A stretch of 64,000 nt of DNA, from assembly GCA_903813345.2 (NCBI GenBank), contig CAIIXF020000004.1, positions 9,372,196 through 9,436,195 of the forward strand, given 5' to 3'. The notes below the pieces were generated by a model, which saw only the letters and a list, made by a program, of their open reading frames with translations, searched no databases and was not told the DNA's origin. Shown here piece after piece: positions 1-19,620 of the stretch. A program made the position numbers and the translations under genes. Within the stretch, counting starts at the first letter, position 1. Each line of letters starts with the position of its first letter. Source of the stretch: Owenia fusiformis (Eukaryota; Annelida; Polychaeta; Sabellida; Oweniidae).

Positions 1-933
1 TTACTGGAGATGGATCATATCAACTACGACAATCACAAAAGGAGACGAATCATGTGGTATTATGGTCAATATCAAGACGTTTACAAGGATATGAAAAGAA
101 GCCTTAAAGGAGATATACATTTCATCGAAGGACTACCTGATTACGAGGATAATCTGTCAAATTTGGATGATTCATACAACAATATCATCGTTTTAGATGA
201 CTTGATGGATCTAGCGAAGGATTCCACCATTGTATCTAAGCTATTTACTCAAGGAAGACATAGAAATACCAGTGTTATCCTCCTGCTTCAAAATGCTTTT
301 CCTAAGGGAAAGTGCAACACGGAAATATCCAGAAATGCTCAGTATGTGGTCCTTTGGAAATGTCCCTCAGACAGGAGACAAATTGGTATGCTGGCAGACA
401 GAATATTTGAGAAAAATAAGGACAGATTTATGGAGGTGTATAATAAGGTTACAGCAAAGCCATATCAATATGTGCTGGTAGATTGTAAGCCAGATACTCA
501 TTCAAGTAAACAGTTGATCGCCGACGTGTTTGGAGCATGTATATATTTTCCGAATATTTATACATCTGTCACTGCTACGAACCGCAGAAAAGTGATTGAG
601 GGGCGAGAACCTCTTGCACAGTCTAGTTTAACACACATCAATTCAAGTATAAATGACATACTGAGAGATACAGAAGAGGAAGGTCCGATAGTTATACATC
701 TAACTAGCCAGGAATGGTCTCAGGTGATCACACAATTCAAAATGGCGGATGGTAGCTACAATGTCGATCCTGGATGGAAAATATGGAGGATTTATCTTTC
801 TCAACACAACCGTGACACTCATAGTATACCAGTGTTGTTGAAAGGTTATGGACCACATTCTGAAACAAAATTGTATCGCGTCGATTTGGATTGGCTAAAA
901 TATTCTTGTCACACTGTGAAACATTTATTGTGA
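1..933 (+). CDS. A32-like genome-packaging ATPase (FtsK/HerA superfamily), 5' end outside window
   Basis: The frame is open from base 1, so the start codon and the Walker A loop are probably left of the window; the first ATG is at 10. Numbered from that ATG, residues 59-64 (IIVLDD) form a Walker B strand, followed by QGRHRN (81-86) and a sensor-like LLQN (92-95). This order is typical of packaging ATPases of double-stranded DNA viruses and of Polinton/Maverick or adintovirus-like elements, which pump genomes into capsids. After about residue 175 comes a tail I do not recognise. No capsid, integrase or polymerase gene is visible to the right. The ORF is intron-free and has no stops, so it is either a recent integration or under selection. 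The family assignment is from memory of motif spacing; the exact element type is inference. Confidence 0.6.
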   Translation, partial: LLEMDHINYDNHKRRRIMWYYGQYQDVYKDMKRSLKGDIHFIEGLPDYEDNLSNLDDSYNNIIVLDDLMDLAKDSTIVSKLFTQGRHRNTSVILLLQNAFPKGKCNTEISRNAQYVVLWKCPSDRRQIGMLADRIFEKNKDRFMEVYNKVTAKPYQYVLVDCKPDTHSSKQLIADVFGACIYFPNIYTSVTATNRRKVIEGREPLAQSSLTHINSSINDILRDTEEEGPIVIHLTSQEWSQVITQFKMADGSYNVDPGWKIWRIYLSQHNRDTHSIPVLLKGYGPHSETKLYRVDLDWLKYSCHTVKHLL

Positions 934-1544
934 ATATGATTTGTCATAGGCAAATGATTTATTCTGTGAAAGAAAGGCCGAAAAACAGACTTTAGTACAT
1001 AGATGTACATGTTTATTGATTTTAAAATATTTTAATATATTTATTGAATACATTTTCCATAGACCTCATATTGTGCATACTATCTAAAATTTCTTGAACA
1101 AGTTCACTAAACAAATGTGAACCCATGATTAAGTGATATAGCGACCTTTAAAGTTTCCTGCTTCACATGCTAAATAAAACAAAGCCAGATATCTTTAATA
1201 ATACAGCTGACTTGTAATATAATCCCAAATATAATTACACTGATTTATCTCGTCTGCCCCAGAACTTAACCACAGCCAACTTGTCAACATCTGGTTTCTA
1301 TTAGATTGTATTGTATTGTATAGCGGTACAAGACACGTTGAACTATGAATTAGTTGTGAATGTGTATAACAACAAAATGGACTCTTGAAATGAACAGTAT
1401 TTAAGGATCATGTTAGATATAGCACGACCTGGTAAGTTTAATTTAAAGAACATTTTTATTATACTGTCATCACGATTTAAATCAGTTCTAACAAGATGGT
1501 GAGGGAAATCTCATCGATGAGGCAACGTTGAAACGTTCTGAAAT
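934..1544. other. Gene-free stretch, nothing recognised
   Basis: AT-rich non-coding sequence downstream of the ATPase ORF. No long ORF, tandem repeat or terminal repeat was seen before the duplicated block starts near 1545. Confidence 0.5.
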
Positions 1545-2771
1545 CGTCTAAACGTTCGAAAAACGTTGGTATCAACTCTGACGGCACGAAAACGTTCGGA
1601 AATTCCATCGATGACGTAGTTGATGAAAACGGGGAATACCCTTGAGCGAAACGAAATGGACTCTTTCTGTATACTACGATAGTTTAGGATTATACCGAAT
1701 TGACCCCTAGTTAAATATGTTAAAGTTTAATTTATTGAACAATTTTGAGTAATAAATACTTACACTTCAACGTATTTCAATCGATATATCCGATGGCTCT
1801 CCTAAATCAATCTAAAATCATCCTGCTATTTGTAAAGAAATGACAATTGTATGGCTTGTTATCATACTACGACCTACCAACGTTATAGTCCTGGAACATT
1901 GGATAATGTCTGGCTTCTGGAAAAGTCAACCTCGATGTCAATCCGGACGTCGACCTTACGTTTGCGGGGGTGTGGAATTCGAGTCCTATAGGACTGGTTT
2001 AATAAAAGGGGATTACCCTGTTTTCTAGGTGGGAATTCCCTGAATGACGCAGTAGATGAAAAATGGGGAATACCCGTTTTGCACCCCCTACACATCGATG
2101 AACCCCCTTCCATAGGGATACGTGTTAAAGATATTTGAAACTCTCTAAATGACAACTACTACGTCTAAACGTTCGAAAAACGTTGGTATCAACTCTGACG
2201 GCACGAAAACGTTCGGAAATTCCATCGATGACGTAGTTGATGAAAACGGGGAATACCCTTGAGCGAAACGAAATGGACTCTTTCTGTATACTACGATAGT
2301 TTAGGATTATACCGAATTGACCCCTAGTTAAACATGTTAAAGTTTAATTTATTGAACAATTTTGAGTAATAAATACTTACACTTCAACGTATTTCAATCG
2401 ATATATCCGATGGCTCTCCTAAATCAATCTAAAATCATCCTGCTATTTGTAAAGAAATGACAATTGTATGGCTTGTTATCATACTACGACCTACCAACGT
2501 TATAGTCCTGGAACATTGGATAATGTCTGGCTTCTGGAAAAGTCAACCTCGATGTCAATCCGGACGTCGACCTTACGTTTGCGGGGGTGTGGAATTCGAG
2601 TCCTATAGGACTGGTTAAAAGGGGATTACCCTGTTTTCTAGGTGGGAATTTCCTGAATGACGCAGTAGATGAAAAATGGGGAATACCCGTTTTGCACCCC
2701 CTACACATCGATGAACCCCCTTCCATAGGGATACGTGTTAAAGATATTTGAAACTCTCTAAATGACAACTA
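1545..2771. repeat. Recent tandem duplication, about 617-bp unit, two copies
   Basis: Copy 1 runs 1545-2161 and copy 2 runs 2162-2771. They differ only by scattered substitutions (for example near 1717/2334) and a 4-bp indel (near 1996/2614). Each copy contains two diverged internal direct repeats around the phrase GATGAAAA(C/A)(G/T)GGGGAATACCC. Open frames of about 90 codons on the minus strand occur in both copies, but only because the DNA is duplicated; they resemble no protein I know. The near-identity points to a young event or an assembly artefact. Confidence 0.9.
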
Positions 2772-3568
2772 CTTATGCCATGTTTATGTATCATGGTCGA
2801 TTTTATACAACAGGTCCGTAGCTAGGAATTTGCCAATAGAGGGGAGGAATCTGTCTGAAACTCAAATAGCATACTACGGGAAGACCCTGTCAAGGTACCT
2901 TTTGTGATTAATCATGAAATTTATTTTTAGCAAACGAATAAAACAAGATTTAAAAAAATCTTAGCATCTGTGCATCAATGGGGATTTGGCCCATTTTTTA
3001 AACGTCATGGAAAATGATTAATGGCATAACTGTGTATAAATCAAAGTTGTTATTGTGGAAAACGTCACTGAATTCAAAAATGCCTTTAAAGTGTGCGATA
3101 AATCTCGTTACGTATACCGCCGTGTTTACATTAGGGGATTAGAAGAGTTTATTTTTTATTAAGGTATGCAAGCTATAAGAATTTTGCTTTGTTTCGTTCA
3201 GTGTCCAGTTTTTGTGTAACAATTACCGGGGTAAATATCGGGATCCCGGGAAAATAATGATTTGACGTTTATCGTTCACTGGACTTGCACAGTTGAGTAG
3301 CAGATAGATTTTCCCCTGGAAAGACATAGACGTGTTCAAGGTAATGTTATCCGTTTTCTGTGCTATTTTCACTAGTTGAAAGCATGATATATAGGTTTCT
3401 TGACCAGTTCGGAATTAAAACGCTCTCAAACCAATACCAATACTAATGCTATTTTAGAACATTGGATATACGTTGACCATAGAAAAATAGTATATGTCCA
3501 TGTTCATGATCTGTATTTCTTATTTCCGTTTCTACTATAAAGCGATTATATCATTGTATATTTTTTAG
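2772..3568. other. Gene-free stretch with a possible 5' UTR exon of the next gene
   Basis: Mostly anonymous AT-rich sequence. A purine-rich segment ending in TTCAAG followed by GTAATG near 3340 could be a non-coding first exon and donor for the gene beginning at 3569, whose coding exon follows a TTTTTTAG acceptor. This is a weak inference. Confidence 0.3.
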
Positions 3569-4020
3569 ATGGTATTATGCCCCCAATGTTTCCTAGAGCC
3601 ATGTGGGGCGGATGTTGGGATGAGCCAGACGTGGTTTGGGCCTGGCTATATTCAGTGTGAGAGGAATAGCAGAGTAAGGAAGAAAATTTACAAGAGGTTC
3701 TGGTCTCTCCTCAAAATCCTAGGAACTTGGGATCACCCATCCTACTTGGAAAAGAAGAAGGAGATGACCCCTGGGCATGGAAGAATGGTCTTCCAAAGAG
3801 AAGTAATGCCAGGGTGTATTACAAAGGTGGGTGTATTACAAAGGTAGATGTGCATAAAATGGGAATCAATAATATTAAAACGAACACAACATACTTTATA
3901 ATTGTACACATAATTATTACTGTATTCTATACATATTGCACTTCATATTTGTTGCAGGTAGTGAGATCATCATACCCTAATCCCCTTGGAGTGGCCTACC
4001 AAGGACACAAATGGCAATAG
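3569..4020 (+). CDS. Small two-exon gene, cysteine-containing protein of unknown function
   Basis: Exons 3569-3826 and 3958-4020 join in phase 0 through an intron with a GTGGGT donor and a TTGTTGCAG acceptor, giving 106 residues. The N terminus has cysteines at 4, 7 and 12 (CPQCFLEPC), which could bind zinc. A basic aromatic middle (RKKIYKRFWSLL) follows, and exon 2 supplies YPNPLGVAYQGHKW. This last phrase resembles, from memory, the C-terminal end of multi-copy uncharacterised invertebrate proteins, which supports the splice. The ATG sits directly after an acceptor, so upstream coding exons are possible. Two AATAAA signals follow the stop. The gene points towards the transposase-like gene at 4383-5942. 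Function unknown; it may belong to a transposon. Confidence 0.55.
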
Positions 4021-4039
4021 ACTATTCAAATATTAAAAC

Positions 4040-4065
4040 AATAAATATTGAAGAGTTGTAATAAA
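4040..4065 (+). terminator. Polyadenylation signals AATAAA (two)
   Basis: AATAAA at 4040-4045 and again at 4060-4065, 20-45 bp after the stop codon of the small gene at 3569-4020. Confidence 0.55.
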
Positions 4066-4382
4066 TGCCAATACGATAGGATCAAACGTATTTGTTAAGT
4101 TTAATTCTTCAAAATACATGAATAATAGTAAGACAAAGTGAAAAATGCATCTTCCCTATTAGCTGTGTCACTTGTATTACACTTGAAATGTATCGTTTAG
4201 AGTAGAAAATTACACTAAATTCACATTTCGCCAGTAATTCAAACATAAGAAGGCTGAATTTTCCGACATATCTTGTACATATATGATGCGATATGAGTTA
4301 ACTTCCCAACACTTTAAACTTTATGTTAGATCAAATATAATTGGTATCAATCAGATTTTTCAATAACAATATTAGAAATCAA

Positions 4383-5942
4383 TTATCCAAGCTTATGTTC
4401 CGACAGGTAGCGATGCCATATTTTGTCGAAATACATATACGTTTTCTTTGAGTTATGTTTGGGTCCTGTGTTTTGGTCGTTTCTTGTAAAGGAACGCCCT
4501 ACGTTTTCATTCCAGTCGAGAATAAACAGGTTTACACGAGCCTGGAATGCTACGTCGCCGAAGCTTTGTCTTTTTGGTAGAAATGACCGCAAGGAATTAT
4601 TAGCGGCTTCGACGTAACTTGTTGTTAGTCCCTCCAGAACTAGTGCTGGGTTTTTATAGACAGATGTACTGTGTATAAAATCAGAAAGTAGCTTTTTTGC
4701 TACCGAATCAGTGAGTAATACACGAGATGGCCTATATTGTGCATTCCTATTGCATGGTGAAGTCAATCTGCAATTGTCATGATCACCTTGATAGTGCAGG
4801 ACAATTGCGTCGAGGCTGTCCCTGAGAATGTCCACATCATTCCCCGAATGCATTATCGAGTACCAGAAGTGGTTTTTAACTCCATCATATTTATCGAATA
4901 GTTGTGGACTCCACGATATGTTTTCAGTTTTCTTCGTGCCTTTTGAAATTTTTGAAAATCCAGTCATAACATTTTTGATTGTATGCCAAACATCCTTTTG
5001 CTCTTTTACATGAGGAAAGTTATCTCGCATAATTTTACTAACACTGTTATTTGAGTCGTGCACGATACAGCGTATAGGTATTTCCATATTTTGGAAATCA
5101 CCAAGTATTTCCTTGGTCGATAGAGTCTCGTGGACTTGAATGGAGGAATCATCGTTTTTTGTGGATTTTACTTTTTCCGCTATTACCCTATGTGTTGTAT
5201 TGCAAAGACCTAGAGTTATGCTTCTACGTGCGTTCCTAAATGCGGAATAACACGCATCTGTCTCCATTGTTATTCCCAAATCTTGACCAATGCCTGCACT
5301 CTCAAGTATAGCATTGTGTTTACAGAAATCTGCCTCCGTGGCAATAAACGGGGAAATCCTTGACATGGCATCACAGAGATAGTTTCTGTATGTGTATCCA
5401 AGTTTGGCTGCAATGATGAATCTAACAAACTGATCGTAAAGTATACCACTCGATATTACTGCAAATGATATCCTTTCATTTAGAAATAATGTTGACCACC
5501 CACGAATATAAGGTGATGACTTCCACAAGAAAGAATATGATCCATTGGAAACTGTAAATGTTGCGACAAAATGAGAAAACTGGTCCAATTTCGCACTTAT
5601 TGTGTTCTTCGTAAAGTGACATTTTTGTCCCATCTTGTAAACTGCCTTTACCAATGAATCAATGGACGTCTCACAGCTTCCAAAAATACGTTCATTTTTC
5701 GCTTGATCAGTGGAGATGCTGACGAAACTGTTGTAGTGGAAGTTGATATCTTCAGAATTGTCTGTATTTGGAGAATATCTCTCCGCCATTGACAGGAAGA
5801 AGAACATGATTTGAACATTTGTTGACAGGCTGGGACGCTGGTCTCGAAAAACTGTCCATTTGCGGTCGAAGTTATCCTTTTCCTCTTGGGACTTGAAGCT
5901 CAGTTCAATATGTCTTTTAAATCTCTTGTTGCTCGTAGACAT
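4383..5942 (-). CDS. Kolobok-like DDE transposase or domesticated derivative, 519 aa
   Basis: One intact coding exon. The ATG at 5942 lies one base after a splice acceptor (CAG at 5946-5944, with a T-rich tract), so the start is well placed and a 5' UTR intron precedes it. Candidate catalytic acids in an RNase H-like fold are D229 (METDACYS), D296 (VHDSN) and E445 (SYVEAANNSL), with DVWHTIK at 317-323 and LPKRQSF after the glutamate. This order matches what I remember of Kolobok-type transposases and related uncharacterised animal proteins. Those enzymes cut and paste DNA, normally with TTAA target duplications; I could not find the terminal repeats. The absence of any stop in 519 codons argues for recent activity or host use. 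Function as a host gene cannot be excluded. Confidence 0.55.
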   Translation of the reverse strand: MSTSNKRFKRHIELSFKSQEEKDNFDRKWTVFRDQRPSLSTNVQIMFFFLSMAERYSPNTDNSEDINFHYNSFVSISTDQAKNERIFGSCETSIDSLVKAVYKMGQKCHFTKNTISAKLDQFSHFVATFTVSNGSYSFLWKSSPYIRGWSTLFLNERISFAVISSGILYDQFVRFIIAAKLGYTYRNYLCDAMSRISPFIATEADFCKHNAILESAGIGQDLGITMETDACYSAFRNARRSITLGLCNTTHRVIAEKVKSTKNDDSSIQVHETLSTKEILGDFQNMEIPIRCIVHDSNNSVSKIMRDNFPHVKEQKDVWHTIKNVMTGFSKISKGTKKTENISWSPQLFDKYDGVKNHFWYSIMHSGNDVDILRDSLDAIVLHYQGDHDNCRLTSPCNRNAQYRPSRVLLTDSVAKKLLSDFIHSTSVYKNPALVLEGLTTSYVEAANNSLRSFLPKRQSFGDVAFQARVNLFILDWNENVGRSFTRNDQNTGPKHNSKKTYMYFDKIWHRYLSEHKLG

Positions 5943-5999
5943 TCTGAAAATACAAATAATGAGTTTTGTTACTAAGTATATCGGATGAAATACTCAATT

Positions 6000-6725
6000 A
6001 TGATTGGTTTATTAAAAGTGAACAGTATACAATTGTTGACCTCTCCAGAGGTCAACCAGCAAAATTGTATACCGAGACTGTAAACCTTGACAGTACTGTT
6101 GACTGATACCGGAGGTCGAAGCCGACAGTAGTTTCAAGGTTTACAGTTGAGGTATACACTTTTGCCAGTTGACCGAAAAACGAAAAAAGAATTAGCAAAA
6201 AACCATCGAATATGATTTGATTTTTTTTCAATTTCTTTTATCAAATCTGATTTTAAAATAATTTTTTTTTTCAAAAGTAGCGGTGAACAGTACCTAGCAG
6301 CGGTCAACAGTACCGAGTAGCGGTCAACAGTACATATTTTTGACCGCTAATTGACCAATCAAAATTGAGTATTTTAACTGAGGTACTAACAATATGTGAT
6401 GTCGACCGCTACAAGGTATTGTTGACGGCTATGTAAATCAAATGCACAATCACCTAAAGTTTAGAATGAATATATTTATGGTGGCGACTGGCGTCTTTGC
6501 TGAACAAAATGATCAATCTTTGTAATTGACAATGGAGTCACCAGTTCTCGTTTTGAAAGAGTGATAGCAGACATATATTGCAATTGATATATTATTTGAA
6601 CTATGAAAACTATGTAATCCTTGAAAGTACTGTTGACCTCGACCCCTGGTATCAGTCAACAGTACTTTCAAGGCTTACAGTATCGCTACACAATTTTGCC
6701 AGCTTACCTCAAAAGAGGTCTACAA
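6000..6725. repeat. Palindrome-rich repeat block, also found at 58.7-59.2 kb
   Basis: Several imperfect hairpins: one centred near 6045 (GTATACAATTGTTGACC against its complement), one near 6110 built on CTTGACAGTACTGTTGAC, and one near 6645 built on AAGTACTGTTGAC. Between them, three direct copies of AGCGGT(C/G)AACAGTAC lie at 6279-6335. Related sequence recurs at 58740-59225. No coding capacity. Probably a non-autonomous transposon family. Confidence 0.65.
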
Positions 6726-7014
6726 TTGTATCATGATATATATGAATCATGTTTGTATATAGGTCGATAGGGTAAATTGTAGACCTCTATTGTAAACTTG
6801 GTAATAAAGATGTTCTGTGTTGAAGGATAATGTTGATATACAGTATATTCGTTGATTACTAATACAGGCCGGTATTTAGCTTTGGAAAATGGTTATTTGA
6901 CAGGGATGTGGATCATGGTACAAGCTTTGAATGATAATAGAATGACGCAAGAAAAAGAAAAAGAGTGAGAGAGGGAGTGAGGACATACATGTACCTAGCT
7001 AAAAATGGGGAGAC

Positions 7015-7400
7015 TACACTCTGTCCAGGGGTTCAAAAAAGCAAACTGTTTTACCCCAAAAATAAGAAATCAAGACACCATTGTACAATGATATATAGAA
7101 AAATATATTCATATTGCATACAAATGACATTTGTGTAACTTGCATTGCTTATGAATTGGCTTACAACATCCGTGGCCTCTTATATTTTGATGCTTTTGAT
7201 GTTATTTCTGAAAAATATCATGGCTGATAGACTTCAAATTACAAGAGGGCACAGACTTATTGCAATAAAAACTAAATAATGTGAAATATACAAATGTCAT
7301 TCGTATGTAATATGAAGATATTTTTCAATATTATTGCAAAATGGTCTATAATTATTAGATAAAACTACATTTGAATTTTTGAACCCCTGGACAGAGTGTA
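7015..7400. mobile_element. Foldback MITE with TA target duplication
   Basis: Perfect inverted ends TACACTCTGTCCAGGGGTTC at 7015 and its complement ending at 7400, extending to 25 bp; the complementarity continues imperfectly almost to the centre near 7207, so nearly the whole element is one hairpin. The outer TA on both sides is probably the target duplication, as in Tc1/mariner-type MITEs. It sits in the 5' UTR intron of the transposase-like gene. Confidence 0.8.
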
Positions 7401-7906
7401 GGTTCAAGGTAATGGGATAGTACCTGGCTGAGAGGGTTTTTCTTCGGGAGACAATGTGATATAGTTGATGTGTCTACTGCACTGTGGATTCACACGAGCT
7501 CACAAAAATATTTTCTGGGGGATGGCTACCCCTGGACCCTCCCCTGAGTTATAATGCATCATTTTTTCGAGTTATTGTCATCAAGCATTTTTTATGAAAA
7601 CTGTATGGATACGCATTACGTACAATATTAGGCCTTCATGCATGTACTCTTGTGAACAATCAGCATGCCATTCAATATTATATAAACACGGTAATACTAT
7701 ACCAGCCTATTCAATAAGTACTTCATCAATGTACACTATTTATGTGTGTACTGTACATGGGAAAAAAACTCCCGGGGAAACAAAAGACAAATATTTTTAT
7801 ATGTTCAAAATGAGCCATTTGATTGATACATACACTAAATAGCTTGCTAAGTAACATCCACAAAGTATATCTAAAAGTAATATTTAATTTCAATGGTGAA
7901 ACTTAC

Positions 7907-7970
7907 CTGGTTACGATTATACGGGATATCAACGAGGGACGATGATTCTTCACCTTCCTGGCTTACCTCT
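7907..7970 (-). other. Probable 5' UTR exon of the transposase-like gene
   Basis: Reading the minus strand, the segment ends in ACCAG followed by GTAAGT (donor at 7906-7905), which pairs with the acceptor just before the ATG at 5942. A second, upstream donor (GAG then GTAAGCC near 7966) would give a shorter exon. The exon lies 20-30 bp downstream of a TATA box. The intron, about 2 kb, contains the palindromic repeat block and a foldback element. Confidence 0.5.
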
Positions 7971-7990
7971 GAAACGTGTACTCGGCATTC

Positions 7991-8000
7991 TCTTTATATA
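7991..8000 (-). promoter_or_regulatory. TATA box of the transposase-like gene
   Basis: Minus-strand TATATAAAGA. Thirty bases downstream lies the presumed 5' UTR exon. The spacing is right for a core promoter, but transcription is inferred only. Confidence 0.5.
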
Positions 8001-8376
8001 GGTTAGCGAGAACGCTGCGCTTGCGCAGTTTTAAACTCAGGCGGACACTTTAAAAAGAATGAAAAGTTAGTTGTTAGAGGGTTTTTGGCAGGGGTTATTC
8101 AAGTACATTTCACAAAAAAGGTACACTCTGTGTTTTATTTTTCTCGTGTAGATCTACTTGTTTAAGATTCCTTGGGCCAAGCCATCGGATATGCAGTTGT
8201 CGAAGCCATCACTGATCTTAGTAAATTGTTCCGGGAATTCTACATGATGGAAGATGCCGATAAAAAGGTCTTTATTGTTGTGAAATCAAAAGCAAACACA
8301 GCTTTTGACTTTAGCCTCGCGATCGATTTAATTTTATGTTTGGAAGTGTTCGAACTTTTGATAGATATTGCCTAAT

Positions 8377-8503
8377 GCCTGGGTCACATTTGCTCCGATT
8401 CATCGGCCGGCGACTGGTCGATGGATCTTCTAGTATTTTGAACGAATTACTCAATCGGCCGGGCGCCGGCCGGCCGATGAATCAGGGCAAATATGACTCA
8501 GGC
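8377..8503. mobile_element. Short GC-rich foldback MITE
   Basis: Inverted ends GCCTGGGTCACATTTGC and its imperfect complement, with inner arms around GATTCATCGGCCGG. AAT flanks both sides and may be the target duplication. Its GTCA(C/T)ATTT core resembles the ends of the Harbinger-type MITEs at 60.4 and 63.3 kb. Confidence 0.65.
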
Positions 8504-9931
8504 AATATTTGATAGAGGACACGTACATTGTGATTTTAGCTTTCTTTTATAGGCCAAGGAATCGTAATAACTTTGCCGAGAACGTGGCTCCTGGCCATTT
8601 ATCAAATATAGACAAGTTTCTTACTGGGAATGTATTTCTTACAGGAGACGATATAAGTATATTATCATATGCTTGGAATAAGATTGATCCCATTTGAATA
8701 GTCTTATTTGAAATGTTATTGCTATAGCCTATGTATATAAGAAGGTACAAATAAAACAAAATGAGAAACGCAAGGTTGTGAGTCATTGGATTTTTACAGC
8801 GGCGGATATCTGTACATATACAAGAACACACCAATACATGTATCCTATGTAATCTTTCCATCCTGAATGCCAAACAATAATCAGTTGAAGAAAACTTTTT
8901 AGAAAAAAATTCAAAATGGCATTTCTCAAATCTAAAGTCAGATTTGAACTTCTGAGAACTTGTAGATGATTTTGAAAAAGATCTGATGGACTTAAAGCTA
9001 ATGTCGGTCACCATTTTATAAATGGATGGGGTTATCCCCCATTGTCTTAGAATTGTGAGGTGTTGCAAAATTAGTGGATTGCCACTTTGTAGATGGTTGG
9101 TTTGAGAATATCTTCCATAATATGATAAATGAATGGCTCGCACAAGCTCAGTGATTGATTGGTTATTGATATGTAATAAATAGAAATATTGTATAAACTT
9201 GGGACTAATTTGAAACTATTTAATGGGCTAAGTTCAATTTCTGCATATGTTGTTTTTCTCAATGTTCATCATTTCCAAAATCAACAAAATAAATAAACTA
9301 AACATCAAATTAACTCAATATTTTTGAGGAGTGAGGATGCCACTTCATAATAAACAACAATACATACAGATTTTATGAAAAGTTCATATATTTTAGATAT
9401 TCTTCATCTTCACAATTGTTTCTGAGTCCGTGTGAAGCATTTAGTAAAATAAACAAGGCATATGTAGGGTTCCAAGAAATTGAAAAGTAAAATACATTCT
9501 TTCCCCCAAAATGAAAAAGAACCTTTGGATAAGCATTTAGCGATAATTTTCTAAAAACGGTTTACAATATCACTGAAGTTTACAGGGATAACAACAGAAA
9601 AAAATCTGATCGAAAATATTTTCAATCAAATTAGATTACAATTTTACAATACATGCAATATCGTATCCCATTAATTTTGACTGGGAATCCCCTAACTGCC
9701 TAAACGACACACGGTTTCTGCCATTCCTAAATTCCTCATCCATTTTAGCTATTTGAGACTGTGAGGGTATTGTGAAATTCCGTGTAATTGTATTTGATAT
9801 TTCTGTAGGAGCCCTACTATATTCTTTATGGAATATCTTTAAAATGTCTGCATTGACAGTTGATCAACCGAACTGTCAATCAAGTGAACTGTCAATCAAT
9901 TAAACTGTCAATCACTTAAAATGTCAATGTG
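8504..9931. other. Gene-free stretch between the transposase-like gene and DKC1
   Basis: Low-complexity AT-rich sequence. An open frame of 198 codons on the minus strand (8547-9143) has no recognisable motif and looks like chance. The 3' UTR of DKC1 must enter from the right, but I saw no close polyadenylation signal. Confidence 0.4.

Positions 9932-9940
<9 letters not shown>
9871..9940. repeat. Degenerate 16-bp tandem repeat at the DKC1 stop codon
   Basis: Units based on AACTGTCAATCAA begin at 9871, 9887 and 9903, with decayed copies up to 9940. The array overlaps the DKC1 stop codon (9934-9932). Confidence 0.6.

Positions 9941-19620
<9,680 letters not shown>

Noticed and set aside
1883-2768. 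Two similar minus-strand frames of about 90 codons (MSFREFQISL...) that look like a duplicated gene
   Set aside because: They are the same frame seen twice in the 617-bp tandem duplication; no start context, splice sites or known motif.
8172-8697. Two short plus-strand ORFs around the GC-rich foldback
   Set aside because: They flank a MITE and resemble nothing known; judged chance.
8547-9143. 198-codon minus-strand ORF
   Set aside because: Amino-acid make-up follows AT-rich DNA, no motif, no supporting splice or promoter signals.
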